A stretch of 64,000 nt of DNA from Hymenobacter sp. BT18 (GTDB taxonomy: Bacteria; Bacteroidota; Bacteroidia; Cytophagales; Hymenobacteraceae): assembly GCF_012273015.1 (NCBI RefSeq), contig NZ_CP050954.1, forward strand, positions 868,001 through 932,000. The letters are read 5' to 3'. Below, one piece after another: positions 17,900 to 26,516 of this stretch (its first letter is position 1; each line of letters opens with the position of its first letter). The translations under genes and the position numbers were made by a program. The notes under the pieces are model-generated. The model had not been told where the DNA came from and made no database searches. It saw only the letters and a list, made by a program, of their open reading frames with translations.

Positions 17900-18991
17900 T
17901 TAGTGAAACCCGTAGCCCAGCGACACAATAATGGAGTTGGTTTTGGCCTGCTCCACCGCCAGGCGCGACAAGGCCACGTCCAGGCGCAGGCCGCTGGCCG
18001 TGAAGCCCACGCCCAGGCTGGGCTGGGCCCGCCAGCTTTCTTTGGTAGAAGTGGTTCCTTCTATTTTCTGAAAGTTGCTGACCCCGGCCCGGAGAAACGC
18101 CACGTTGTTGTAGCCGATTTCCAGCCCCAGCTTGGGGTCGATGCTCACAAAGCTGGTGGAAACGGCCGTGTTGCGCTGCCCGTCGGTGGTCATTTCCAGG
18201 TCGGTGGCCACCAGGGCCGTGAACTGCCCCGGCAGCTTCACGTTGTAGGCGGCCCCCAGCACAAAACGGGGCAGGGTAATTTCCGAGCTGCTTTTCGGAA
18301 TCGATAGGGTGTCGTTGGTGCTTTCCCGAAACTTGTCGGAGTTGATAGACCAAGCGGTGATGGTGGTGGTAATGTCGCGGGCCATCAGCCCTAGGCGCCA
18401 GTTGCCGCGCTGGTACTGGGCCCCGGCATCAAAGCCAAACCCCCAGGCCGTGGCAAAGCTGCCCACGTTGCGGTACACAATTTTGCCGCTGCCACCCAGC
18501 GTAAGGCCTTCAGGACCCAGCTTGCGGGCGTAGGAAAGCAGCAAGGCGTAGTCGGCCACCGAGAAGTAACTGATGCGGCTGTAATCGATTTGCCCGTATT
18601 CATTCACCAAAGCCCGGGTGTCGGCAATGTCGTCTACCCCCAGGCGGATGATGCTGGCCCCGATAGCGCTTTTCTCGTCCAGAGGCATGGCAAAGGCCGC
18701 GTAGTCGTTTTTGACGATGCCGGAAAACAGCTCCGAGTGCATGAGCACGGCATCATACTTGGCCTTCTGATTCAGGAGGCCCGCCGGGTTCCAGTAGCCG
18801 GCCGTGGCATCCTGGGCCAGGCTCACCTGGGTATTGCCCATGCCCAGGGCGCGGCCTCCCACCCCAATGTTCAAAAACTCATTGGCGTATTTGGGCGTGT
18901 TGTCGGTGCTCTGGGCCAGGGCAGCCGACGTGAGGCCCAAACCCAGGCCCATGGCTCCCAGCAAGCGGGAAAAACGGAAGAAGTGCTTCAT
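17900..18991 (-). CDS. porV2: PorV/PorQ family outer-membrane protein, PorV2-like
   Basis: PorV is an outer-membrane barrel that shuttles type IX cargo to the PorU sortase. The 363-residue protein starts with a signal peptide ending in SAALAQ, then the family hallmark FLNIGVGGRALGMGNTQVSLAQDATAGYWNPAGL (residues ~40-75), which is shared by PorV/PorQ. Alternating beta strands run to the end, finishing IIVSLGYGFH with an aromatic region typical of barrels. The start at 18991 (MKHFFRFSRLL) gives the signal peptide; the frame is open upstream but that part is not signal-like. It is transcribed before the PorU2-like gene, and the two make a likely sortase/shuttle pair. Confidence 0.87.
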   Translation of the reverse strand: MKHFFRFSRLLGAMGLGLGLTSAALAQSTDNTPKYANEFLNIGVGGRALGMGNTQVSLAQDATAGYWNPAGLLNQKAKYDAVLMHSELFSGIVKNDYAAFAMPLDEKSAIGASIIRLGVDDIADTRALVNEYGQIDYSRISYFSVADYALLLSYARKLGPEGLTLGGSGKIVYRNVGSFATAWGFGFDAGAQYQRGNWRLGLMARDITTTITAWSINSDKFRESTNDTLSIPKSSSEITLPRFVLGAAYNVKLPGQFTALVATDLEMTTDGQRNTAVSTSFVSIDPKLGLEIGYNNVAFLRAGVSNFQKIEGTTSTKESWRAQPSLGVGFTASGLRLDVALSRLAVEQAKTNSIIVSLGYGFH

Positions 18992-19208
18992 ACGCGGAAT
19001 AACAATTCGGGGAACGGAGTGGCTGGCTAACGCAAAGGTCCACTGAATAGTGCACGGAATATATCGGTTTTCGACCAAGTATCCTCCGGGCTCGACCAGC
19101 CGGAAATACCTACGCGCCAGCCCTGCCAATCAGACTTCAAAGCTCCGCAAAAAGTGCCAATTCTGGCCAGAAAAAGGCCCCACCGAAAAACATAAAAATA
19201 TTTTCACC

Positions 19209-19234
19209 TAGTACCTTGCGTTGCATAGTACCTT
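19209..19234 (+). promoter_or_regulatory. Direct repeat TAGTACCTT in the PadR promoter
   Basis: Two exact copies of TAGTACCTT, at 19209-19217 and 19226-19234, are 17 bases apart. The first overlaps the -33 region and the second lies in the spacer of the PadR gene promoter. Each contains the palindromic core GTAC. They could be the operator for autoregulation. Confidence 0.4.
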
Positions 19235-19246
19235 TCAATATCTTTG
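19216..19246 (+). promoter_or_regulatory. Bacteroidota-type promoter of the padR-pspC operon
   Basis: TATCTTTG at 19239-19246 fits the TAnnTTTG -7 element. TTG at 19216-19218 sits 20 bases upstream, as expected for the -33 element. Transcription would begin near 19253, about 28 bases before the PadR start. Confidence 0.65.
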
Positions 19247-19280
19247 TCTCATTCTTCATCCACTACCACGCATCCCTCCT

Positions 19281-19634
19281 ATGAAAGTAGAGAACACCCA
19301 AGTGCAGATGCGGAAGGGCATTCTAGAGTTTTGCATTCTGGAAATCATTGCCCGGGGCGAGGTCTACGCTTCCGACATGCTAGAAGAGCTGACGGCAGCC
19401 CGTATGATTGTGGTAGAGGGCACCCTCTATCCCTTGCTCACCCGCCTTAAGAACGCCGGCTTGCTGGATTATACCTGGAAGGAGTCGGTTTCCGGCCCGC
19501 CCCGCAAGTACTACACCCTCACGGACGTAGGGCAGGAATTCCTGCACCAGCTGCGCCTCACCTGGGAGGAAATCGAGGAGTCCATCCAGATCATCCGCTC
19601 CCAGCCTTCCACCCCTACCCCCGCCGCCGAGTAA
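19281..19634 (+). CDS. PadR-family transcriptional regulator
   Basis: This 117-residue protein has the winged helix of PadR regulators: KGILEFCILEIIARGEVYASDMLEELT (helices 1-3), then the wing TLYPLLTRLKNAGLLDYTW and SGPPRKYYTLTDVGQEFL, the family signature. The ATG at 19281 is chosen because it follows the promoter and gives the usual N-terminus. In Bacteroidota this small PadR type is commonly the first gene of a pair with a PspC-domain membrane protein, as here with a 44-base gap. It probably represses its own operon. Confidence 0.93.
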   Translation: MKVENTQVQMRKGILEFCILEIIARGEVYASDMLEELTAARMIVVEGTLYPLLTRLKNAGLLDYTWKESVSGPPRKYYTLTDVGQEFLHQLRLTWEEIEESIQIIRSQPSTPTPAAE

Positions 19635-19678
19635 CGGCCGGCAGTTTCTGACCAGTACTTCCTGAACCGCAGCACCAG

Positions 19679-22276
19679 ATGAAAAAGAACATCAGTATCA
19701 ACCTGCAGGGCCTGATCTTCCACATTGAAGAAGATGGCTACGAAGTCCTCGGCCGCTACCTGGCCGAAGTACGGGCGCACTTCTCCGGCTACCCCGGCCA
19801 CGAGGAAATTGTGGCCGACATTGAGGGCCGCATTGCCGAGCTGTTCGCCGCCCGCCTTTCTGCCACCAAGCAAGTCATTACGCTCAGCGACGTGGAAGAA
19901 ATGACCGCCAAGATGGGCCGCGTCAGCGAGTTTCAGTCGGCCGATGAGCTAGACGAGGATGAACTGGAGCAGGCCGTAGCCACGGGCCGCATGCCCCAGG
20001 CCGCGCCGGCAGCCGGCACGGGTACCACTACCGCTGATGCCGAGCCCCGCCGCCTCTACCGCGACATGGCCAATCGCAAAATTGCCGGGGTAGCCGCCGG
20101 TATTGCCCGCTACTTCAGCGTGAACCCGCTGTGGGTGCGCCTGGGTTTCCTGGCCCTGCTCTTCATCAAGCCGCTGGTAGGCAGTGTTATCGATTTCGAC
20201 GACAACATTGTGCGCTTCGAAGGCTTCGACCTCGGCGGGCTGTCAGTCCTCACCTACATTATCCTTTGGATTGCCCTGCCGAAAAAGTACGACGGCACCC
20301 CAGCCGAAGAAGACCCAACTTTCAAGAAGCTGTACCGCGACACCGATACGGGCAAAATAGGCGGGGTATCGGCCGGTCTGGCCGCCTACTTCAAAACGGA
20401 CGTGGTGGTGTTCCGCCTGCTGTTCGTGCTAGGTGTCTTCGCCGGAGGCTTCGCCATTCCGCTCTATATCGTGCTCTGGATTCTACTGCCGGAGGCCAAA
20501 ACGGCCTCCGACAGACTCCGGATGCGGGGCGACGCCGTTACCCTCTCGGGCATCGACTCTTCTGTACGCAACCAGGCCGCTGATGGCAGCTCGACGCGCC
20601 CGGTAGGCACTTTCCTGGAAGAGTTTTTCCGCAACCTGCGCCCCCTGTTCAGCGTGCTGGGTACCCTGCTGCGCGTTGCCGCCGCCTTTTTCCTGATCCT
20701 CATTGGCTTCTCCCTGCTTATCGGCACCATCATCATGCTGGGTGCCGGCCTGGGCATCTTCACCTCCGAGCAGTTTGAAATAGACGGCGTAGCGGCGGCC
20801 ACGGTCCTGGGCGACCTGCCCGGCTGGTTCCTGCTCAGCGCCTTTCTCTCAGCCTTTATTCCGGCCCTGGCCATGCTGCTGGCGGGCGTTGGCCTGCTGC
20901 TGCGACGGTCCATCCTGAGCCGCACGGCTTCGCTTACCCTGCTGGGCCTCTGGCTGCTAGGCGTGGTTGGCTCGGTAATGGGTGGCGTGCACATCAGCCG
21001 CAACTTCCAGCGCGAAGGCGAGCAAACCCAGGATGTATCGTTTCCGCAGCTGAATGCCCGCACGGTGCGGCTGGAACTGCGCGACCTGGAAGAAGGCAAG
21101 TGGACGGGCTCGGTGCTGCAAGTGGCCGATAGCGGCCAGGTAATCAGTGTGCTACGTGAAGCCAGCGCCCGGGGCGTGACGGAGGAAGAAGCGGCCCGCA
21201 CGGCTGGTTCCAGCGTCTCGTACCAGATGCGCAGCCTCAACGACTCTACCCTGATATTCGACAACCACTTCCGCATTGCGGCTGGCTCGCCCCTGCGCGA
21301 CCAAGAGTTGATGCTGACCCTACGCCTGCCCCGCGACCGGCGCTACCGCATGAGCCGCGACTTTGCTCACTGGCTGGGCAGCGAGTTTTTCGTGGGTGAC
21401 GACATCCCCGAGGATGTGGAGAACCGCACTTTCCAGCTGCGCGGCAACAAACTGGAGTGCATTGGCTGCCCGCCCGGCACCAAAACCGACGAGGATAATG
21501 ACAACGATGACGACTTCGACATCGATGTGGACTCAGACGGCGAATCCATCAACATCGACCTGGGCAGCCCCGATTTCGACACCGACCTGGACGCCTACGG
21601 CGACGGCCGCCGGACCTTCAACGTGGATGATTTCAACAGCATTGAAGCCAGCGGAGCCTACCGCATTGTAGTACGCCGCGGCGACAGCTACCAGATTGAA
21701 GCCGCCGGGGAGGAGCGCGACCTGCGCCAGCTGCGCATCGAAACCGTGGGCGACGGGCTGCGCATCCGGTCCGAGCGCGACGGATTGTTCGGATTTTCCG
21801 GCACTAAGGAGCCTATCCTGGTGCGGGTGCAGCTGCCGGAGCTCGTCCACCTCGACCTTAGCGGCGCCTGCCGCGCCGATGTGTCGGGCTTCCAGGGCAA
21901 AGCCTTGCAGGTAGAGCAGAGCGGGGCCAGCATGGTGAAGCTGGATGTGAACGTGCCGCGACTGGAGCTGGATCTGAGCGGGGCCTGCAATACGGCGGTG
22001 CGCGGAGAAGCGTCGGAGCTGGATGTTGAAGGCTCGGGCGTGTGCAAAATTGAAGCCCTGCGCCTGCAAACCAACCGCGCCACCATCGACCTGTCGGGCG
22101 CCAGCCGGGCCCGGGTGCGGGTAGCCGAGAAACTCCGCGCCGAGGTAACGGGCTCCAGCCACGTCGACTACGCCGGCAACCCTACCAGCGTGCAGAAAGA
22201 CGAGTCGGGCGGCTCCCGGGTGCGGGCCATCAGCTCCGCCAGCAGCGAGGAAACATCGGACTCAGACGAGGAATAA
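19679..22276 (+). CDS. Large PspC-domain membrane protein with C-terminal DUF2807 adhesin-like domain
   Basis: This 865-residue protein combines several modules. Residues 1-~90 form a small helical domain (INLQGLIFHIEEDGYEVLG). Two PspC domains follow, at ~122-200 (RRLYRDMANRKIAGVAAGIARYF) and ~217-275 (KKLYRDTDTGKIGGVSAGLAAYF), each with membrane helices. Three more hydrophobic segments lie at ~325-360, ~380-410 and ~420-440. The outward part contains a strongly acidic run (~605-625, mostly D/N/E) and a C-terminal right-handed repeat domain of the DUF2807 type (~645-840; recurring LDLSGAC-like turns). It may sense envelope stress through PspC and display the repeat domain outside. Its exact role is unknown. 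It is paired with the PadR gene. Confidence 0.88.
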   Translation: MKKNISINLQGLIFHIEEDGYEVLGRYLAEVRAHFSGYPGHEEIVADIEGRIAELFAARLSATKQVITLSDVEEMTAKMGRVSEFQSADELDEDELEQAVATGRMPQAAPAAGTGTTTADAEPRRLYRDMANRKIAGVAAGIARYFSVNPLWVRLGFLALLFIKPLVGSVIDFDDNIVRFEGFDLGGLSVLTYIILWIALPKKYDGTPAEEDPTFKKLYRDTDTGKIGGVSAGLAAYFKTDVVVFRLLFVLGVFAGGFAIPLYIVLWILLPEAKTASDRLRMRGDAVTLSGIDSSVRNQAADGSSTRPVGTFLEEFFRNLRPLFSVLGTLLRVAAAFFLILIGFSLLIGTIIMLGAGLGIFTSEQFEIDGVAAATVLGDLPGWFLLSAFLSAFIPALAMLLAGVGLLLRRSILSRTASLTLLGLWLLGVVGSVMGGVHISRNFQREGEQTQDVSFPQLNARTVRLELRDLEEGKWTGSVLQVADSGQVISVLREASARGVTEEEAARTAGSSVSYQMRSLNDSTLIFDNHFRIAAGSPLRDQELMLTLRLPRDRRYRMSRDFAHWLGSEFFVGDDIPEDVENRTFQLRGNKLECIGCPPGTKTDEDNDNDDDFDIDVDSDGESINIDLGSPDFDTDLDAYGDGRRTFNVDDFNSIEASGAYRIVVRRGDSYQIEAAGEERDLRQLRIETVGDGLRIRSERDGLFGFSGTKEPILVRVQLPELVHLDLSGACRADVSGFQGKALQVEQSGASMVKLDVNVPRLELDLSGACNTAVRGEASELDVEGSGVCKIEALRLQTNRATIDLSGASRARVRVAEKLRAEVTGSSHVDYAGNPTSVQKDESGGSRVRAISSASSEETSDSDEE

Positions 22277-22362
22277 CATCGAGCACACTTACTGGTTTAC
22301 CAGATAAGCAGCTGACGTTCCGCTCTTTCGGGCACGTATAAATCAGCTGCGACGGGGCTTTG

Positions 22363-22405
22363 AAAAAAAAGAAGCGGGACAGGCAACTAACCGTACCTGT
22401 CCCGC
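22363..22405 (-). terminator. Terminator of the CCA-adding enzyme gene
   Basis: GCGGGACAGG (22374-22383) pairs with CCTGTCCCGC (22396-22405). The A-run at 22363-22370 becomes a U-run when read on the minus strand, just after the stop at 22441. Confidence 0.85.
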
Positions 22406-22440
22406 CTCTATACAAGCGGTGAATATGAGGTAAGAGGGGT

Positions 22441-23871
22441 TTATTTGGTGAGTGAGTGATGCCCCTGAGGAAGCCCTTTGGCCTGACCCTGCTGCAACAG
22501 GAAGGCAAAGGCTTCCTCATACTCGTTTCGAATCTTGCCATCCAGAATGGCTTCCAGCACGGCTTCCTTCAGCTCGCCCACTTCCCGGGAAGGCTTCAGC
22601 CCAAACGTCTGCATAATCACTTCCCCGGTAATCACGGGCTTGAAGTTGCGTAGGTGGTCTTTCTCCTCTACCTCCTTCAGCTTTTCCTCCACCCGCTCGA
22701 AGTTGCGCAGGTAGCGCGCCACGCGCTGGTGGTCTTTGCTGGTGATATCAGCCTTGCAGAGGAGCATCAGCCGATCTATTTCGTCGCCGGCCTCGAAGAG
22801 CAGACGGCGCACGGCGGAGTCCGTTACGGTTTCCTTTACCAGGGCAATGGGCCGCAGGTGCAGGCGCACCAGCTTCTGTACCTGGCGCATTTCTTCCCCC
22901 AGCGGCAATTTCAAATCGGTGAAGATGGCAGGCGTCCAGCGGGCGCCTTTGTCTTCGTGGCCGTGGAAGGTCCAGCCTACCCGGGGGTCGAAGCGCTTGG
23001 TGGCGGGCTTAGCAATGTCGTGCAGAATAGCAGCCCAGCGCAGCCACAGGTCGCCGCCAGCTTCGGCCACGTTGTCGAGCACCTGCAGGGTGTGGTAGAA
23101 ATTGTCTTTGTGGGCGTGCTGCCCGCGCTTTTCCACGCCCTGCAGCTGGGCCATGCGCGGAAAAATCAGCTGAAGCAGCCCCGAGCTAAACAGCAGCTTG
23201 AAGCCGTAGCTAGGCTTGGGAGCCAGAATCAGCTTGTTCAGCTCGTCGGTTATCCGCTCCTGCGACACAATCTTGATGCGCTCCTTGTTGCGGGCAATGG
23301 CATCGAAGGTATCGGGCTCGATATCGAAGTTGAGCTGGGCGGCAAAGCGCACGGCCCGCATCATGCGCAGCGGGTCGTCGGAAAAAGTAATGTCGGGGTC
23401 GAGGGGCGTGCGGATGATTTTACGGCGCAGGTCGCCTATGCCGTCGTAGCGGTCTACGAGGGCCCCAAAGTCTTCGGGATTGAGGCTCAGGCCCAGGGCG
23501 TTGATGGTAAAGTCGCGGCGGGCCAGGTCTTCTTCCAGGGTGCCGGCTTCCACCTCAGGCTTGCGGCTCTCGGCCCGGTAGCTTTCTTTGCGGGCGCCCA
23601 CAAACTCAATTTCCACCTCCGGGGTGGGGAGCATGGCCGTGCCGAAGTTCTTGAATACCGTCACGCGGGGCCGGGAAGGCAGCCGCTGCCCCACGGCCTG
23701 GGCCAGCCGGATACCGTCGCCCACGCACACCACGTCCACATCTTTGCTGGGGCGCTCCAGGGCCAGGTCGCGCACGAAGCCCCCAATCACGTAGGCGGGG
23801 TAGCCCAGCGCACCGGCCGCGTCGGCAATGGTATGGAACAAGGGTAACTCGGGAAGCTGGGGAAGTTTCAT
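22441..23871 (-). CDS. cca: tRNA nucleotidyltransferase (CCA-adding enzyme) with HD domain
   Basis: This enzyme adds or repairs the 3' CCA of tRNAs. The 476-residue protein has the class II polymerase-beta-type head: YVIGGFVRD and SKDVDVVC with the two metal Asp, then RRDFTINALGLSL and the B/A region (DDPLRMMRAVRFAAQLNF). A C-terminal HD phosphohydrolase domain follows (QHAHKDNFYHTLQVLD, AAILHDIAKP). The start at 23871 (MKLPQLPELPLF) is preferred to the further upstream in-frame codon, because it lies 28 bases after a TACCTTTG -7 element (23899-23906). Confidence 0.94.
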   Translation of the reverse strand: MKLPQLPELPLFHTIADAAGALGYPAYVIGGFVRDLALERPSKDVDVVCVGDGIRLAQAVGQRLPSRPRVTVFKNFGTAMLPTPEVEIEFVGARKESYRAESRKPEVEAGTLEEDLARRDFTINALGLSLNPEDFGALVDRYDGIGDLRRKIIRTPLDPDITFSDDPLRMMRAVRFAAQLNFDIEPDTFDAIARNKERIKIVSQERITDELNKLILAPKPSYGFKLLFSSGLLQLIFPRMAQLQGVEKRGQHAHKDNFYHTLQVLDNVAEAGGDLWLRWAAILHDIAKPATKRFDPRVGWTFHGHEDKGARWTPAIFTDLKLPLGEEMRQVQKLVRLHLRPIALVKETVTDSAVRRLLFEAGDEIDRLMLLCKADITSKDHQRVARYLRNFERVEEKLKEVEEKDHLRNFKPVITGEVIMQTFGLKPSREVGELKEAVLEAILDGKIRNEYEEAFAFLLQQGQAKGLPQGHHSLTK

Positions 23872-23898
23872 GCGCGGTGCCGTAAGCCAAACAAGCTG

Positions 23899-23906
23899 CA
23901 AAGGTA
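23899..23906 (-). promoter_or_regulatory. Candidate -7 element of cca
   Basis: Read on the minus strand the site is TACCTTTG, matching TAnnTTTG. It lies 28 bases upstream of the chosen cca start. No clear TTG is seen at the -33 position. Confidence 0.45.
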
Positions 23907-23956
23907 ACGGCTGCCCAGGTACTTCCACTGCTCTGCCACGCCTTCTGGCTACCGGC

Positions 23957-24532
23957 CTAGTCGCGCAGCACCGTCAGGGTGCCATCGGCTTCTACCCGCA
24001 CCACGCGCGAAGGCGCAGCCGACTTCGTATCATCCTGCCGCCAGTTTGCCACGTAATCCACGGCCCGCACCAGCTCCGGGCTCACCTCCTTATACATAGC
24101 AGCGGCGGGCTCCCCACTGAAGTTGGCCGAAGTAGCGACCAGTCCGTGGCCCAGGCGCCGCACAATTTTGTGGGTAAACTCGTCCTGGGAGATGCGCAGG
24201 CCAATGGTGCCGTCGGGGGCCTGCAGGCTGGGGGCTACCTGGGAGCTGGCCGGCACCACGTAGGTAGTGGGGCGGGTTTCGGCGGCCAGCAGCTCCGGCA
24301 GGTTGGCCGGCACCACGGCCGCGTAGCGGGCAAACATCTGCTCGTCGGCCACCAGAATCAGGCAGGGCTTACCGGACGGCCGTTTTTTCAGCGCATACAG
24401 CCGGTCTATCACCCGCGGGAGCTCGGCGTCGCAGCCCAGGCCCCACACGGTGTCGGTGGGATACAGAATGATTTGCTGCAGCAACAAGGCATCCACGGCC
24501 GCGTCTACTTCCTGGCGAAAAAAATTACTCAT
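23957..24532 (-). CDS. tsaC: L-threonylcarbamoyladenylate synthase (Sua5/YciO/YrdC family)
   Basis: This 191-residue enzyme makes threonylcarbamoyl-AMP from threonine, bicarbonate and ATP, the first step of the t6A modification at tRNA position 37. Family motifs are YPTDTVWGLGCDA, the KKRPSGKPCLILV substrate loop, TTYVVPAS, GTIGLRIS and VATSANFSGEPAA. The length is that of the short TsaC/YwlC form without a Sua5 tail. It lies between cca and the epimerase on the same strand, so two tRNA-maturation genes (cca and tsaC) are adjacent. Confidence 0.93.
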   Translation of the reverse strand: MSNFFRQEVDAAVDALLLQQIILYPTDTVWGLGCDAELPRVIDRLYALKKRPSGKPCLILVADEQMFARYAAVVPANLPELLAAETRPTTYVVPASSQVAPSLQAPDGTIGLRISQDEFTHKIVRRLGHGLVATSANFSGEPAAAMYKEVSPELVRAVDYVANWRQDDTKSAAPSRVVRVEADGTLTVLRD

Positions 24533-24589
24533 GGTGGGCTGTTAGTTTATGAGAAAGGTAGGCCAGAATATCCCCGGTACCGCGGCTGT

Positions 24590-24625
24590 AGCAGACCTCA
24601 GCCGGCTACGGCTGCAGTGTCTGCT
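24590..24625 (-). terminator. Two-part hairpin between mce and tsaC
   Basis: AGCAGAC (24590-24596) pairs with GTCTGCT (24619-24625). Within it CAGCCG (24599-24604) pairs with CGGCTG (24609-24614). It overlaps the epimerase stop codon. There is no T-run, so it may attenuate transcription or protect the 3' end. Confidence 0.4.
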
Positions 24626-25040
24626 AGGCGGCCGACTCCGGAATACTCTGGCACAGCTCTACCAGTACGCCCGCGGCCGACTTCGGGTGCACAAAACACA
24701 CCAGCTTATTGTCGGCCCCGCGCTTGGGCTCCTCGTTCAGGAGGGTAAAGCCCTCTGCCCGGAGCCGCGCCATTTCCGCCCGAATGTCGTCTACCTCAAA
24801 CGCCACGTGGTGAATTCCTTCGGGTTTCTTTTCCAGAAAACGGGTGATGGCGCTGCTCGGGCTGGTGCCGGCCAGCAGCTCAATCTTGGAGCCGCCCACC
24901 TGGAAAAATACTGTATCCACGGCTTCGCTGGCCACGTGTTCCCGCTTATATGGCGCTACGCCCAGCAGGCGCGTGTACAGCTCGGTGGCGGCGGCCAGGT
25001 CGTGAACGGCCAGGCCCAGGTGTTCCAGATTGGTGAGCAT
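24624..25040 (-). CDS. mce: Methylmalonyl-CoA epimerase
   Basis: This enzyme interconverts the (R) and (S) forms of methylmalonyl-CoA, linking propionyl-CoA metabolism and succinyl-CoA. The 138-residue protein is a glyoxalase-fold monomer: LEHLGLAVHDL supplies the first metal His, KIELLAG a Glu, GIHHVAFEVDDI the next His, and the terminal LVELCQ the last Glu. Length and motifs are typical. The mutase genes are not in this window. Confidence 0.93.
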   Translation of the reverse strand: MLTNLEHLGLAVHDLAAATELYTRLLGVAPYKREHVASEAVDTVFFQVGGSKIELLAGTSPSSAITRFLEKKPEGIHHVAFEVDDIRAEMARLRAEGFTLLNEEPKRGADNKLVCFVHPKSAAGVLVELCQSIPESAA

Positions 25041-25168
25041 AAGCAGGGTGCGAAAAATGAGGTGGCGCTAGGTAGCCAACCTTGTTTGGATTGTGTCTAT
25101 TTTTGTAGCGTAAAAGTAAACCTCCTTCCCGGTTTGGCTGTTTCAATGGAGAATAATTCTCCACTGGC

Positions 25169-25176
25169 TACCTTTG
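25169..25176 (+). promoter_or_regulatory. Candidate -7 element of iscS
   Basis: TACCTTTG, matching TAnnTTTG, lies 31 bases before the iscS start codon. A second match (TATTTTTG) is at 25098-25105. A hairpin-like AGAATAATTCT palindrome is just upstream at 25150-25160 and could bind a regulator. Which element is used cannot be told from sequence. Confidence 0.45.
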
Positions 25177-25207
25177 CCGGTGAATTTCATCCGACGCCCC
25201 AAGCACC

Positions 25208-26422
25208 ATGCTGAAGCTGCCAATTTACCTTGATAACAACGCGACTACGCCGCTGGACCCGCGCGTGTTGGAAGCCATGCTCCCGTACTTCACCGAGCAT
25301 TTCGGCAACGCGGCCTCCCGCAACCACCCCTTTGGCTGGCAGGCGGAGGAAGCCGTAGACTATGCCCGCGAGCAGATTGCCGCCCTCATCAACTGCGACC
25401 CCAAGGAAATTATCTTCACTTCGGGCGCTACGGAGTCGGATAACTTGGCCATTAAGGGCGTATATGAGATGTATGCCCAGAAAGGCAACCACATCATCAC
25501 AGCCACCACGGAGCACAAAGCCGTGCTGGATACGTGCAAGCACCTCGAGAAGCAGGGTGCCCGCGTAACCTATCTGCCCGTGGACGCGGAAGGCCTCATC
25601 AGCTTGGCCGAGCTGGAAGCCGCCATGACGCCCCAGACCATTCTGGTGGCCATCATGTACGGCAACAATGAAACCGGCACGATTCAGCCCATCCGCGAAA
25701 TTGCCGCCATTGCCCACAAGCACGGCGCCCTGTTCATGACCGATGGCACCCAAGCCGTGGGCAAAATCCCGGTAGACGTGCTGGCCGATGGCATCGACCT
25801 GATGGCCTTTACCGGCCACAAGTTCTACGGCCCCAAGGGCATTGGCGCCCTGTACGTGCGCCGCAAGAACCCCCGCGTGAAAGTTACCGCCCAGATGGAC
25901 GGTGGCGGCCACGAGCGGGGCATGCGCTCCGGCACGCTCAACGTACCCGGCATTGTGGGCCTGGGCAAGGCTTGCGAGCTGGCCCGCCTGGAAATGGCTG
26001 CCGACACCGCCCGTCTCAGCGCCATGCGCGACCGGCTGGAAAAAGAGTTGCTCACGCTGGAAGAAAGCTACGTGAACGGCTCGGTTACGCACCGTCTGCC
26101 CCACGTCACCAACATCTCCTTCAAGTACGTGGAAGGCGAAGGCCTGATGATGGGCGTGAAGGACTTGGCGGTATCGTCGGGCTCGGCCTGTACGTCGGCC
26201 TCGCTGGAGCCTTCGTACGTACTCAAGGCCCTGGGCCTGAGCGACGACCTGGCGCACTCTTCCCTACGCTTCGGCCTGAGCCGCTTTACCACCGATGAGC
26301 AGATCGACTACGCCATCGGCCACGTAAAAGAAGCGGTAACCAAGCTCCGTGAAATGTCTCCCCTGTGGGAAATGTTCAAGGAAGGCATCGACCTCAACTC
26401 TATTGAGTGGGCTGAACATTAA
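25208..26422 (+). CDS. iscS: Cysteine desulfurase IscS
   Basis: IscS takes sulfur from cysteine and passes it as a persulfide to IscU for Fe-S cluster building. The 404-residue PLP enzyme has the start [14 protein letters not shown], the PLP lysine K205 in [10 protein letters not shown], and the mobile catalytic loop with C328 in [10 protein letters not shown], the long-loop form of the IscS group. The C-terminus ([20 protein letters not shown]) matches the IscU-interacting tail. It is the first gene of iscS-iscU-unknown-iscA, with no iscR, hscAB or fdx seen nearby. Confidence 0.96.
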   Translation: MLKLPIYLDNNATTPLDPRVLEAMLPYFTEHFGNAASRNHPFGWQAEEAVDYAREQIAALINCDPKEIIFTSGATESDNLAIKGVYEMYAQKGNHIITATTEHKAVLDTCKHLEKQGARVTYLPVDAEGLISLAELEAAMTPQTILVAIMYGNNETGTIQPIREIAAIAHKHGALFMTDGTQAVGKIPVDVLADGIDLMAFTGHKFYGPKGIGALYVRRKNPRVKVTAQMDGGGHERGMRSGTLNVPGIVGLGKACELARLEMAADTARLSAMRDRLEKELLTLEESYVNGSVTHRLPHVTNISFKYVEGEGLMMGVKDLAVSSGSACTSASLEPSYVLKALGLSDDLAHSSLRFGLSRFTTDEQIDYAIGHVKEAVTKLREMSPLWEMFKEGIDLNSIEWAEH

Positions 26423-26516
26423 TTTTTAGCGCTTAGAATTGAAAACCAGGAATGTTACCTTGGTTTTCGCTCTAGGTTCTGAGTTCTAAAATCTGACTTC
26501 TAATTTCATCAAAGCC
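26423..26516. repeat. Foldback repeat between iscS and iscU
   Basis: Left-hand purine-rich units (TTAGAATTGAAAACCA) are countered on the right by pyrimidine-rich units (GGTTTTCGC, AGTTCTAAAATCTGACTTCTAATT). The arrangement is an imperfect inverted repeat filling nearly the whole 94-base gap inside the isc operon. Confidence 0.6.

Noticed and set aside
22654-23847. 397-codon plus-strand frame opposite cca
   Set aside because: The minus strand holds clear CCA-adding enzyme and HD motifs; the frame has no recognisable domain.
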